From the NCBI GenBank assembly GCA_029204225.1, contig CM055096.1, positions 48,123,579-48,187,578 on the forward strand: 64,000 bases of DNA, in the 5' to 3' direction. Positions within the stretch are counted from its first letter, which is position 1. Every line of letters starts with the position of its first letter. Below the pieces are notes generated by a model. The model searched no databases. It was not told where the DNA came from and was given only the letters and a program-made list of their open reading frames with translations. Shown here piece after piece: positions 1-12,085 of the stretch. The position numbers were made by a program, and so were the translations under genes. This DNA comes from Diphasiastrum complanatum (taxonomy: Eukaryota > Streptophyta > Lycopodiopsida > Lycopodiales > Lycopodiaceae).

Positions 1-66
1 GGCCACGTGGACATCGGAATCCGATGTCCACGTGGCCAGGCCGTCGAAATCTGACATCCATGTGGC
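1..66. repeat. Palindrome cluster 1
   Basis: Contains the near-perfect palindrome around ATCGGAATCCGAT flanked by CCACGTGG, followed by diverged half-copies. It marks the left side of unit A and matches the right part of the cluster at 5877-5971. Confidence 0.7.
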
Positions 67-609
67 ATGTTCTCCGGTTCGGTTTTACTGGTCGGTTGCC
101 GGTTTTGGGCTTGGCGTCAGATTCCAACGGATTTCAAATGCGACGGATTCCGACGACCTTATAGCGACGAATTTTTTGATGCCCGCGTCGATTAAAAAAA
201 TTAAAATGCGATTTCACGTCAAAAATCCCGTCGAAAATCGCGGCAATTCTTGTAGTGTTGCAGGAGCCCATCGTTGTTTTCTGCCCCATAATTTGGATTT
301 TAATACTGCCCGTCTCGACTTTATGGAGAAGGTGGGGGATACTATTGGAGGGTTTGCGGATCCCAAGGCAACCCTAACCCTAGTTGATAAGTGAGAGGGA
401 TTTGGCACCTTGCGTGTGTAAGTCCAACCCGATGATCACATAGTTATTTGATTAGTTGAAAGTCAATAAATGGACTTTAGGCCTTTTTTGCGGAACTTTC
501 AATGTCGCAGGGCCTAAATGTCAAGTTAGTGAATAAAGTTGGGTTTCCCTCCAATTTGGATGGTTCTCACTCTTGTTTAAATTTGAATAGTTAGGGAGGC
601 AAAAATGGA

Positions 610-660
610 CCAATAGAATTCAGAGGCCAGGGTCCACCTCTTTACTATAAAAAGAGACCA
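610..660 (+). promoter_or_regulatory. CCAAT and TATA-box promoter-like region, unit A
   Basis: CCAAT at 610-614 and TATAAAAAG at 646-654, about 32 bp apart, followed by a C-rich, A-containing stretch suitable for initiation and by CAATAAAG at about 696. It lies upstream of the plus-strand exon-like fragments. Function is inferred from spacing and from conservation in unit B. Confidence 0.4.
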
Positions 661-1679
661 ACTGGAGTTCCTACACATGTTCATTTTCTCATTTCAATAA
701 AGCAGATTGGTTCTCTTCAGAAATGGACTGATGAATGTCCTTGCTCTTTTTTTTTCCTCCTCCATCTCTCATGCTTTTTTTGTGTTTTGCTAATTGTTGG
801 ATCTGATTGTTATTGGGATTGTGTGTTATTATACTTTTTATGAGAGAGAAAGGGAGAGAGAGAAAGAGTAAGCTATCTTTGTTGTGGATGCGTAGTGTTA
901 ATGGATCTAGTATTAGTGGATGTAGTGTTAATGCTTAGGGTTAATGGATGTTAGAGTTAGATTTGGATCTTCCATTCATGCTGAATTATGAAATATTCTA
1001 TCGCTCTCATGGGAACGAACCTACGCGTGACAACTAACTTCGTCTCTTTGATGCTAGATTGACTAGATCTTGGATTCAGGTTAGGCAAGGAAAGAAACCC
1101 AACACAAGATTGATGAATGTCCTTGGTCTCTGTCACTTTTCCTCCATCTCTCATGTTGTTTGAGGTTTTTGCTAATTGTTGGATCTGAATGTTATTGGGA
1201 TTGTATGTTATTATACTTTTTATGAGAGAGAAAGGGAGAGAGAGAAAGAGTAAGCTATCTTGTTGTGGAAGCGTAGTGTTAATGAATGTGTAGTGTTAAT
1301 GGTTAGGGTTAATGGATGTTAGAGTTAGATTTGGATCCTCCATTGATGTTGAAATCTGAACTATACTATCGCTCTCATGGGAACAAACCTACGCGTGACA
1401 ACTAACTTCGCCTCTTGATGCTAGATTGACTAACCCACTGCAAGCTCTTACACATATGATTGGTTGGCTTGTGTTGACCGTAGAGTACAATGCTAACCCG
1501 AATCAACTTTTTCAGGTTAAATTACTAGCCCAAAATGGTTACAAATTAAACTAGACCATAGCTACAAACTAGTTTATGATAGTAACAACATTGGTTGGAT
1601 ATTGTGATCGCAGTAACCTTGCATAGTTACAATTAGCGACCAAGTTTGAAATCTGTGTGTGTTGTGTGTGTGTGTGTGC

Positions 1680-1906
<227 letters not shown>

Positions 1907-2249
1907 AAAACATGGCATCAAGGAGACCGAGATCCACAATAGATAAAAGAGCATTTAGAAAGAGAACACGATCCAAGTTATGTTTCAGGTCCTACTAGAA
2001 AGCTAGGATTCTTGACTTTAGAGCATCACCAGTGGACAATCCATTTCAGAGGTGTTAGTTTATATGCATTCCGAGTTGAGTATTCAATCCGTATGCAATT
2101 ATAAGTATCTGAATCATTGCGGTTTTATTTTTATGCAACTAAATTCAACTCTATTTTTCTATGCAGTTACTTTTATTTAGCATACTGAATTCGGATATCT
2201 ATTTGGAAACTCTTATCTATTCTATCATGCAGATTTATATCCATCAAAT

Positions 2250-3016
2250 ATTTAAAAGGAACGGAAGCCCACAGCATCACTTCCACGTATATTGGATGTC
2301 ATACATTCAGATGTAGAAAAATTGCAGTACAAAGGCCGATTTTCAAAAGAACTTGCCGAAATGGAATCTATTTTTATGAATCACTTTACATTCTAGATAC
2401 ACATGGAAGATTGGAAACCTTGAGGCCCTTCCACTTTCAATCTTGGATAGTCAAGAATGAATTACTCATGACAACATTGTTTCAGAATCATTCGATGCAA
2501 GCTCTAGACTGATGTGAAGAATTATATGAAAATAAGTACTGGGTCCAAAAATGTCCGATTAAGTTAGTTTATTTCTTTGAATGTATTTGTTAATTTTTTT
2601 TCAATTGCAAATGTGCAGAGAACACCGACATTATTTGTTTGTAAGGATTTGTCAAATGATACATTGTCAAAACTTATGGACAAAGGTTGGAACCATAAAT
2701 CAAACAGAGAAATAGATTGTCGAATAAAAAAAAGACTGCATTTGCTTTCGATATCAAATTGAAAGACAAACATTGAGTCTTAATTTTACCTATTAAAGAT
2801 GGAAAATGAGTGGTACAACATGGATACCATTAGCTCAAGACATAGAACAAGATGGACACAATAATAGAAAGCAAATTGACATTACATACAATAACAAACT
2901 TATTACTACTGTTGAAGTTGAACAAGACTGGAGCCTTCACTGTATCCGAACATAGCTTGTCTTATCACAATACGAGCTTCGGAATATTTTAGGTTCATTG
3001 TTCATGAGAAACTGGT
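2250..3016 (+). pseudogene. Exon-like fragments of an unidentified gene, unit A
   Basis: Stretches with open plus-strand frames and splice-like borders: around 2330-2512 (reads RFSKEL..., then LDTHGR), 2619-2760 after a CAG acceptor (RTPTLFVCKDLSNDTLSKLM), and 2855-3013 ending before GTAAGT. Unit A lacks a few bases that units B and C have (for example near 2350), which breaks the first frame. I do not recognise the protein. The gene points toward, and converges with, the minus-strand Ulp1-like remnant, as two genes of one transposon might. Confidence 0.35.
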
Positions 3017-3135
3017 AAGTTTTTTAATATTTAATTTTATTTGATTCAATAAGTTATCAACAATACAAATTTATGTTTTATGCAGTATTTAATAAAAAAA
3101 ATTTCTTTTGCAGATACCGAAAAGACAAGAACAAA

Positions 3136-3352
3136 TCTGATGTTCCTCACACGACACCACATGAGCTATGGTGGGGTAGAAAATCCAACCTCTCTCACGT
3201 CAGAATATTTGGCTGTGCAGCATATGCACATATTCCTGATAAGCTTTGCAAGAAGCTTGATGAGAAAGCCGAGCAAGGATTTCTAGTAGGTTATGACAAT
3301 AATTCGCCATACTACAGAATCTACATGCCAGACACAAACACAGTAAAAATAG
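3136..3352 (+). mobile_element. Copia pol fragment present only in unit A
   Basis: About 217 bp absent from unit B and from the inverted copy, lying between the shared AAGAACAA and TTTACAAAATG. It encodes a typical Ty1/copia segment just after the integrase core: TPHELWWGRKSNLSHVRIFG followed by AYAHIPDKL and a FLVGYD motif. The frame stays open into flanking unit sequence on both sides (3073-3435). It is either a captured retroelement scrap or an ancestral part lost from the other copies by deletion between short ACAAA repeats. Confidence 0.75.
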
Positions 3353-3517
3353 TTTACAAAATGCAAAGATCTAGGTACGATGATCAAGGGGATAGAAGAG
3401 CCATGATATGCAAAAGCAAGCACACGAGATCATGAAAATAATTTACTGTGTTATAGCCTTTAATATCAATAAAAATAAGCCCAAAACATTGGGCTTTTTT
3501 TTTTTACAAACTATGAT

Positions 3518-4290
3518 TCATTCTGAAGATTTGACTATTTTTTCTTGTGGCTATGCTAACTTTCTCTCTTTCTTTGGTCTGTGCTCCATTGGCTTGATCT
3601 CTTCTTTAATAGTAGATATTTCATTATAAAATGCAACACCTCTGTGATCCATAATAGTGACATCAGGAGAAAAGGCTCCTAATTTTGACCTTGCTTCTAA
3701 ATAAGCCTTATCATTTTAGGATCACATATTACTGCCTTTGTAAGGATAAGTTTGATTAAATCTTGTCTGAATTTATACACATCATTAAATGTGTACACAC
3801 CAAGCGAGAACTGCAAATATACACAAAATTGAGTTTAGAAATACAGCCGTATTCATAATGAAAAATACATAAAATAAAAAACAAATAGGATAATGATGTT
3901 CACTTTTGAAATTATACCACTCAAAAAATATCTTTGCATTATAGAGCGTAAACCCCCAACTAAATGCATCTTGTTATTGGGGAGTCTATAAATAAAAAAC
4001 AAATATAATGTCTATCCAAATAAAATTTTGAATACATTTTCATATAAGGCCTATCTAAATAAAATTCTGAATACATTCATCACTGATGTTGATACCTTGA
4101 TTGATATTATTCTTGGTTTAGCCATAGATGTGGCTGAAGTTGGCAATACTTGAAGAATCGTAAGAAGTTTTTTTATCAAAACTTTTGTGGCTATTTTCAC
4201 AAGAATTCATTTTAATGCATACAAGTTTCACCACCCCATCCAAAATGGTGGCCATGAAAATTATATTTAAACTCCAATGCAGCCTGCAAA
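3518..4290 (-). pseudogene. Ulp1-like (C48) protease gene remnant, unit A
   Basis: The most decayed of three copies. The exon near 3966-3990 corresponds to the catalytic-Cys exon of unit B but has an in-frame TAA where the others have Gln, and TGG (Trp) in place of the catalytic TGC. The last exon, ending at 3518-3520, has a 1-bp deletion in an A run near 3716-3718 that shifts the frame. An exon homologous to 9976-10162 lies at about 4100-4290. No function possible. Confidence 0.5.
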
Positions 4291-4361
4291 ACAGATTTCA
4301 TTTTTATTAATCAGTTTTTTGACATCTTACTTGTTCGTGAAAAAAAAAAAAAAGCACAAAG

Positions 4362-4413
4362 CGGACGTTGGATTCCGATGGATAATACAGATGTCAGAAT
4401 CCGACGTCCATGA
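4362..4413. repeat. Palindrome cluster 2
   Basis: An inverted pair (GGACGTTGGATTCCGATGG and CAGAATCCGACGTCC) spaced by about 10 bp. It separates the Ulp1-like remnant from the following segment in unit A and recurs at 10234-10292, 22330-22385 and 25262-25318. Confidence 0.65.
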
Positions 4414-5040
4414 CAGAATTCGCAAAGCCACGTCATTTTTCTAGGGTTTTCTTATTTTTTATTCTTGCAGGAGATTGTTGGAGATCGGCTTTTGGCGCTT
4501 CTTCTCAACTCTATCAATTCCATTTGTCTCATTCCAAGTACGATTCTTTTGTTTTGTTATGTGCAACTAAGATTTCTTTCTTTGTAACTTTTTCTTGTAC
4601 ACTATCTTCCTTGTATTGTATATTTTGTGTAGTTAAACACAAATACGTGTCTTAGTGATTTATGATCATGAGCGAATGAGAGAGGAAGAGAAGGATGTGT
4701 GTGAGAGACATGAGAGAGAGCAAGAAAATATAGATAGAAGAGTTTGATTTAATATTATGTTCTTTGTAAATTTTAGGGTTTAGATTTAATGTTATGTTCT
4801 TTGTGAAATAGTGTGAGACTGAGAGCTCTTGAGGTTTGAATGAAGATCATAACCAGCTCCACCATCAAAGATGTAGAGCTACCACTTTTTCTCATTGATT
4901 GATCCAGTATGGCTATCTTGTTGCTACTCCTTATTGAGCCATAAAGGGTAATCCATCGTTGCCCGATACATGTAAAATGAGATATCAGCTAGAGAAAGCT
5001 AGTGAAGCATGCTCGATATGATGGCATTTTCTGCTGAAAG

Positions 5041-5214
5041 TCAGAACTCAAAATCAACTTTGAAGAGTGCCATTGACTCACTATCTCCGTTGGAAGCTTG
5101 AGATATCTGGGCTATGGGGTGCTTAATTATCTCTGCTCTGTGAGTTAGAACCCAGTTTTCCTTGCAAGATATTTGGAGAGCTGGCCTACCATATTTGCTA
5201 GATGAGTGAGCCAT
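5041..5214 (-). CDS. Conserved 57-codon ORF, unit A
   Basis: Starts MAHSSSKYGRPALQIS and ends KVDFEF, 174 bp including the stop. Four of the five copies in the window keep exactly this length. No known family recognised. It may be the first exon of a longer minus-strand gene, since similarity between copies continues for several hundred bases beyond the stop. Confidence 0.3.
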   Translation of the reverse strand: MAHSSSKYGRPALQISCKENWVLTHRAEIIKHPIAQISQASNGDSESMALFKVDFEF

Positions 5215-5768
5215 CTAACCATTCAATCACACTATAGTTGTTGAGAAATTGAACGTTGACTTCCAACACACTGAAGGATTATTGCTGATTTCTAAAAGAG
5301 AGCTGACAGATGTGATTATTAACATCGCTACCTCTATAATACATCTGACCATCGTTGCTACTACTTTGCAAGCCTTCACTATGCCTATGAGTATTAGATA
5401 TGAAGGAAAGCCATCACTAAGCTAGTTGACAGATCAGAGACTCAACTAATTGAGCCTTTACGACCATGAAAATGGAGCTTGCAACTATTGCCTAAAGCTG
5501 ATCTATCAACGAGCATTGAGAACTCACTGATTTATTGTCAATGAGAGCCCTCATGGTTGTTCTAGTTAAGAGCAGTTCTGTCCTAGCAAAGGACATGAGC
5601 AAAGTTACAAACATAGTAGAATCAATTGAAGCATTCATGACTAGCACTTCTTCATTTTCCGGCTACATGCATATGCAATCAGAAATAGGTATGGCTTTAT
5701 CTATTTTCAGTTCGTTTCATCTATGTCATTTTTCGTAATCATTTATTTTTTGTTATCATTTTCTTTTT

Positions 5769-5971
5769 TGCCACGTGGATGTTAGATTCCGACGGTCGGG
5801 CCACATGGACGTCGGAATCCGACGTCCACATGGCAAAAAAAAAAAGGTGAAATTTTTTGTTCAAGTTTTTTTTTTTCACGTGGACGTTGGATTACGACGG
5901 CCCGGCCACGCAGGCTATCGTAATCCGATGTCCACGTGGCCAGGCAGTCAGAATCCGACATCCACGTGGCA
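5769..5971. repeat. Palindrome cluster 3 at the A/B junction
   Basis: At least four copies of the ACGTCGGAATCCGACGT-type palindrome with CCACGTGG arms, arranged head-to-head around poly-A/poly-T stretches at 5834-5876. The poly-A and poly-T tracts are themselves part of a large inverted repeat, so the whole segment could fold back on itself. It forms the boundary between units A and B. Confidence 0.7.
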
Positions 5972-6587
5972 TGTTCTCTGGTTCGTTTTTACCGGCCGGT
6001 TGTCGATTTTGGGCTTGGCGTCGGATTTCGATGGAGTTTAAATGCGACAGATTTCGACGACCTTATAGCGACACATTTTTCGATGCCCGTGAAAAAATTA
6101 AAACGCGATTTCATGTCGAAAATCCCATCAAAAATCGCGGCAATTCTTGTAATGTTGCAGGAGCCCATTGTTGTTTTCTGTCCCATAATTTGGATTTTAA
6201 TACTACTCGCCTCGACTTTGTGGAGAAGGTGCAGTAATATTCAATAAAGATTCGTCGTGAAGCCAATAAAATCCCCCAACAACTGCATCTCGCAGGTGTC
6301 ATGGGACCGCCACCAGTTTTGGTGGGGGATACTATTGGAGGGTTTGCGGATCCCAAGGCAACCCTAACCCTAGATGATAAGTGAGAGGGATTTGGCACCC
6401 TGCATGTGTAAGTCCAACTCGATGATCACATAGTTATTTGATTAGTTGAAAGTCAATAAAAGGACTTTAGGCCTTTTTTGTGGGACTTTTAATGTCGCGG
6501 TGCCTAAATGTCAAGTTAGTGAATAAAGTTGGGTTTCCCTCCTCTCACTCTTTTTTAAATTTGAATAGTTAGGGAGGTAGAAATGGA

Positions 6588-6640
6588 CCAATAGGATTTA
6601 GAGGCCAGGGTCCTCCTCTCTACTATAAAAAGGGACCAAC
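6588..6640 (+). promoter_or_regulatory. CCAAT and TATA-box promoter-like region, unit B
   Basis: CCAAT at 6588-6592 and TATAAAAAG at 6624-6632, in the same arrangement as unit A. The surrounding sequence is conserved at the same level as the rest of the unit, so conservation alone does not prove function. Confidence 0.4.
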
Positions 6641-7697
6641 TCGAGTTCCTACACATGTTCATTTTCTCATTTCAATAAAGCAGATTGGTTCTCTTCAGAA
6701 ATGGATTGATGAATGTCCTTGCTCTTTTTCTTTCTTCCTCCATCTCTCATGCTTTATTTGTGTTTTGCTAATTGTTGGATCGGATTGTTATTGGAGTTCT
6801 GTGTTATTATACTTTTTATGAGAGAGAAAGAGAGAGAGAGAAAGAGTAAGCTATCTTTGTTGTGGATGCGTAGTGTTAATGGATCTAGTATTAGTGGATG
6901 TAGTGTTAATGTTTAGGGTTAATGGATGTTAGAGTTAGATTTGGATCTTCCATTCATGCTGAATTCTGAACTATACTATCGCTCTCATGGGAACGAACTT
7001 ACGCGTGACAACTAACTTCGTCTCTTTGATGCTAGATTGACTAGATCTTGGATTTAGGTTAGGCAAGCAAAGAAACCCACTACAGGATTGATGAATGTCC
7101 TTGCTCTCTATCACTTTTCCTCCATCTCTCATGCTTTCTTTGATTTTTGCTAATTGTTGGATCTGAATGCTATTGATATTGTATGTTATTATACTTTTTA
7201 TGAGAGAGAAAGGGAGAGAGAGAAAGAGTAAGCTATCTTGTTGTGGATGCGTAGTGTTAATGGATGTGTAGTGTTAATGGTTAGGGTTAATGGATGTTAG
7301 AGTTAGATTTGGATCCTCCATCGATGTTTAAATCTAAACTACACTATCGCACTCATGGGACAAACCTACGCGTGACAACTAACTTCGTCTCTTGATGCTA
7401 GATTGACTAGATTGTGGTTTGAGATAAGGCAAGGAAAGAAACCCACTACAAGCTCTTACACATATGATTGCTTGGCTTGTGTTGTCCGTAGAGTACAATG
7501 CTACCCCGAATCAACTTTTTCAAGTTAAATTACTAACCCAAAATGGTTACAAATTAAACTAGACCATAGTTACAAACTAGTTTATGATAGTAACAACATT
7601 GGTTGGATATTGTGATCGCAGTAATCTTGCATAGTTACAGTTAGCGACCAAGTTTGAATTCTGTGTGTGTTGTGTGTGCGTGTGTTTGTGTGTGTGA

Positions 7698-7943
<246 letters not shown>

Positions 7944-8289
7944 ATGGCATCAAGGAGATCGATATCCACAATAGATAAAAGAGCATTTAGAAAGAGAACA
8001 CGATCCAAGTTCTGTTTCAAGTCCTACTAGAAATCTAGGATTCTTGACTTTAGAGCATCACTAGGTGGACAATCCATTTCAGAGGTGTTAGTTCAATATG
8101 TTTATATGCATTCTGAGTTGAGTATTCACTCCGTGAATCTAAATGATCATAAAAAATGCAATTATAAGTATCTGAATCATTGCGGTTTTATTTTTATGCA
8201 ACTAAATTCAACTCTATTTTTCTATGCAGTTACTTTTATTTAGCATACTGAATTCGGATATCTATTTGGAAACTCTTATCTATTCTATC

Positions 8290-9090
8290 ATGCAGATTTA
8301 TATCCATCAAATATTTAAAAGGAATGGGAGCCCACAGAATCACTTCCACGTATATTGGATGTCATACATTCAGATGTAAAGGCCGATTTTCAAAAGAACT
8401 TGCCGACAGTGGAATCTATTTTTATGAATTACTTTACATTCCAGATACACATGGAAGATTTGAAAACCTTGAGGCCCTTCCACTTTCAAGCTTGGATAGT
8501 CAAGAATGGATTACTCATGACAACATTGTTTCAGAATCATTCGATGCAAGCTCTTTACTGATGTGAAGAATTATATGAAAATAAGTACTAGGTCCAAAAA
8601 TGTTCGATTAAGTTTTCTTTGAATGTATTTGTTAATTTTTTTTTGATTGCAAATGTGCAGAGAACACCGACATTATTTGTTTGTATGGATTTGTCAAATG
8701 ATACATTGTCAAAACTTATGGACAAAGGTTGGAACCATAAATCAAACGGAGAATTAGATTGTTGAATAAAAAAAAGACTCCATTTGCTTTCGATATCAAA
8801 TTGAAAGACAAACATTAAGCCTTAACTTTAACTATCAAAGATGGAAAGGAGTGGTACAACATGCATACCATTAGATCGAGACATAAAACAAGATGGACAC
8901 AATAATAGAAAGCAAATTGACATTACATACAATAACAAACTTATTACTACTGTTGAAGTTGAAGAAGACTGGAGCCTTCATTGTATCCAAACATAGCTTG
9001 TCTTATTACAATTTCGATAAGGACTTTAAATCCTCTATTGGATACGAGCTTCCTAAATATTTTAGGTTCATTGTTCATGAGAAACTAGTA
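8290..9090 (+). pseudogene. Exon-like fragments of the same unidentified gene, unit B
   Basis: The first segment (8324-8566) is open and includes GRFSKELADSGIYFYELLYI, then an acidic, Asp/Ser-rich stretch. The second (after the TGCAG acceptor near 8660) reads RTPTLFVCMDLSNDTLSKLM and ends in an in-frame stop near 8763. The third ends at GAGAAACTA just before a GTAAGT donor at 9089. The same peptides occur in the inverted copy (18640-19327), so they descend from real exons. Function unknown. Confidence 0.4.
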
Positions 9091-9373
9091 AGTTTTTTAA
9101 TATTTAATCTTATTTGATTCAATAATTTGTCAACAATACAAAGTTATGTTTTATGCATTATTTAAGAAAATATTTTTTGCTTTTGCAAATATAGAAAAGT
9201 CAAGAACAATTTACAAAATGCAAAGATCTAGGTACGATGATCAAGGCGATAGAAGAGACATGATATGCAAAAGCAAGCACAGGAGATCGTGAAAATAATA
9301 TACTATTTGCAAGCTTTTTATATCAATAAAAATAAGCCCCAAACATTGGGCTTTTCTTTTTACAAACTATAAT

Positions 9374-10162
9374 TCATTCTGAAGATTTGACTACTTTTTC
9401 TTGTGGTCGTGCTGACTTTCTCTCTTTCTTTGGTCTGTGCTCCATCGGCTTGATCTCCTCTTTAACAGTAGATATCTCATTATAAAATACAACACCTCTA
9501 TGATCCATAATAGTGACATAAGGAGAAAAGGCTCCTAATTTTGACCTTGCTTCTAAATCAGCCTTATCATTTTTTGGATCACATATTACAACCTTTGTAA
9601 GGATGAGTTTGATTAAATCTTGTCTGAATCTATACACCATTAAATATGTACAGACCAAGCAAGAACTGCAAATATACACAAAATTGAGTTTAGAAATACA
9701 ACCGTACTCATAATGAAAAATACATAAAATAAAAAATGAGTAGGATCATGATGCTCACTAGCTCGATATCGACAGTGTCTTGTTGAAATTATACCACTCA
9801 AAAAATATCTTTGCATTATAGAGCATAAACCAGCCGCAACTAAATGCATCTTGTTGTTGGGGGGTCTGTAAATCAAAACCAAATATAAGGTCTATCCAAA
9901 TAAAATTTTGAATACATTTTCATATAATGCCTATCTAAATAAAATTCTGAATACATTCATCACTAATGTTCATACCTTGATTGATATTATTCTTGGTTTA
10001 GCCATAGATGTGGCTGAAGTTGGCAATATTTGAAGAATCGTAAGAAGTTTTTTATCAAAACTTTTGTGGCTATTTTCATAGAAATTCATTTTAATGCATA
10101 CAAGTTTCACCACCCCATCCAAAATGGTGGCCATGAAAATTATATTTAAACTCCAATGCAGC
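9374..10162 (-). pseudogene. Ulp1-like (C48) protease gene remnant, unit B
   Basis: Three exon-like blocks with consensus splice borders on the minus strand: 10162-9976, 9865-9759 and 9665-9374. The middle exon reads TPQQQDAFSCGWFMLYNAK, which matches the C-terminal Ulp1/C48 signature, a Gln for the oxyanion hole followed by Asp-x-x-x-Cys-Gly. C48 enzymes cleave SUMO or related peptide bonds; plant Mutator-like and CACTA transposons often carry them. The last exon is Lys/Arg/Glu-rich and ends EKVVKSSE. A 2-bp deletion near 9640 breaks it, and the His/Asp catalytic part is not visible. Family assignment rests on one short motif. Confidence 0.5.
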
Positions 10163-10233
10163 CTGCAAAACAAATTTCAATTTTATTAATCAGTTTTTTG
10201 ACATCTTATTTGTCCGTGCAAAAATAAAAAGGA

Positions 10234-10292
10234 ACAAAGCGGACGTCGGATTCCGACGGATAATATAGATGTCGAAATCCGACGTCCGTGAT
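10234..10292. repeat. Palindrome cluster 4
   Basis: Unit B counterpart of 4362-4413: an inverted pair around GACGTCGGATTCCGACGG and GAAATCCGACGTCC, separated by a short AT-rich spacer. Confidence 0.65.
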
Positions 10293-10917
10293 CAAATTCT
10301 CAAAGCCGCGTCATTTTTCTAGGGTTTTCTTATTTTTTATTCTTGTAGGAGATTGTTGGAGATCAGCTTTTGGCGTTTCTTCTCAACTCTATCAATTCCA
10401 TTTGTCTCATTCCAAGTACGATTCTTTTGTTTTGTTATGTGCAACTAAGATTTCTTTCTTTGTAATTTTTTCTTGTACACTATCTTCCTTGTATTGTATA
10501 TTTTGTGTAGTTAAACACAAATACGTGTCTTAGTGATTTATGATCATGAGCGAATGAGAGAGGAAGAGAAGGATGTGTGTGAGAGACATGAGAGAGAGCA
10601 AGAAAATATAAATAGAAGAGTTTGATTTAATATTATGTTCTTTGTAAATTTCAGGATTTAGATTTAATGTTATGTTCTTTGTGAAATAGTGTGAGACTGA
10701 GAGCTCTTGACGTTTGAATGAAGATCATAACCAGCTCCACCATCAAAGATGTAGAGCTACCACTTTTTCTCATCGATTGATCCAGTATGGCTATCTTGTT
10801 GCTATTCCTTATTGAGCCATAAAGGGTAATCCATCGTTGCCCGATACGTGTAAAATGAGATATCAGCTAGAGAAAGCTAGTGAAGCGTGCTCGGTATGAT
10901 GACATTTCTGCTGAAAA

Positions 10918-11091
10918 TCAGAACTCAAAATGAACTTTGAAGAGTGCCATTGACTCACTATCTCTGTTGGAAGCTTGAGATATCTTGGCTATGGGGTGCT
11001 TAATTATCTCTGCTCTGTGAGTTAGAGCCCAGTATTCCTTGCAAGATATTTGGAGAGCTGGCCTACCATCGTTGCTAGATGAGTGAGCCAT
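10918..11091 (-). CDS. Conserved 57-codon ORF, unit B
   Basis: Starts MAHSSSNDGRPALQIS and ends KVHFEF. Same start and stop as unit A, with about eight amino-acid differences and no indels. Unknown function. Confidence 0.3.
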   Translation of the reverse strand: MAHSSSNDGRPALQISCKEYWALTHRAEIIKHPIAKISQASNRDSESMALFKVHFEF

Positions 11092-11615
11092 CTAACCATT
11101 CAATCACACTATAGCCGTTGAGAAATTGAACGTTGACTTCCAACATACTGAAGGATTATTGTTGAGTTCCAAAAGAGAGTTGAGAGATGTGATTATTAGC
11201 ATCGCTACCTCTATAATACATTTGACCATCGCTGCTAGTACTTTGCAAGCCTTCACTACGCCTATGAGTATTAGATATGAAGGAAAGCCATCACTAAGCT
11301 AGTTGACAGATCACAGACTCAGCTAATTGAGCCTTCACTAAGCTGATTTACCAATGACCATTGATAACTCACTGATTTATTGTCAATGGGAGCCCTCATG
11401 ACTGTTCTAGTTGAGAGCAGTTCTGTCCTAGCAAAGGACAGAAGCAAAGTGACAATCATAGTAGAATCAATTGAAGCATTTATGACTAGCACTTCTTTGT
11501 TTTCCGGCTACATGCATATGCACTCAGAAATAGGTATGGCTTTATCTATTTTCAGTTTGTTTCATCTATGTCATTTTTCGTAATCATTTATTTTTTGTAA
11601 TCGTTTTTTTTTTTG

Positions 11616-11700
11616 CCACATGGACGTCACATTCTGATGGTCCGGCTATGTGGACGTCCGGCTTGGCGTCGGATTCCGACGGATTTTAAATGCGACGGAT
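11616..11700. repeat. Palindrome cluster 5
   Basis: A degenerate, shortened version of cluster 3 at the start of the third unit. One CACATGGACGTC arm is followed directly by the CGGCTTGGCGTCGG segment, so the intervening part of the cluster is deleted. Confidence 0.55.
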
Positions 11701-12085
11701 TTTGACGACCTTATAGCGACCCATTATTCAACACCCGCGTCGATTCAAAAAAAATTTAAAATGCAATTTCACGTCGGAAATCGCGACAATTCTTGTAGTG
11801 TTGCAGGAGCCCATCGTTGTTTTCTGTCCCATAATTTGGTTTTGAATACTGCTCGTCTCAACTTTCTGGAGAAGGTGCAGTACCATTTAATAAAGATTCG
11901 TCGTGAAGCCAATAAAAGTCTCCAATAACTACATCTCGTAGGTGTCGTGGGACCGCCACCAGTTTTGGTGGGGGATACTATTGGAGGGTTTGCGGATCCC
12001 AAGACAACCCTAACCCTAGTTAATAAGTGAGAGGGATTTCAATAAAGCAGATTGGTTCTTTTCAGAAATGGACTGATGAATGTCC
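11616..12085. repeat. Third tandem unit, left fragment
   Basis: Starts with the same palindrome-containing sequence as 5769 but is internally deleted: the segment after the GAGAGGGATTT near 12039 jumps directly to the CAATAAAGCAGATTGG stretch that lies about 300 bp further on in A and B. Copia-1 interrupts it at the target TGTCC (12081-12085). The unit resumes at 18297. Confidence 0.75.

Noticed and set aside
4410-4655. 81-codon hydrophobic ORF (contains KPRHFSRVFLFF) present in four copies (also 10288-10533, 22089-22334, 25021-25266)
   Set aside because: Same length in all copies, but composition is biased by T-rich DNA, it begins at the palindrome, and general identity between copies is high enough to keep an ORF open by chance. 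It may be an untranslated leader exon instead.
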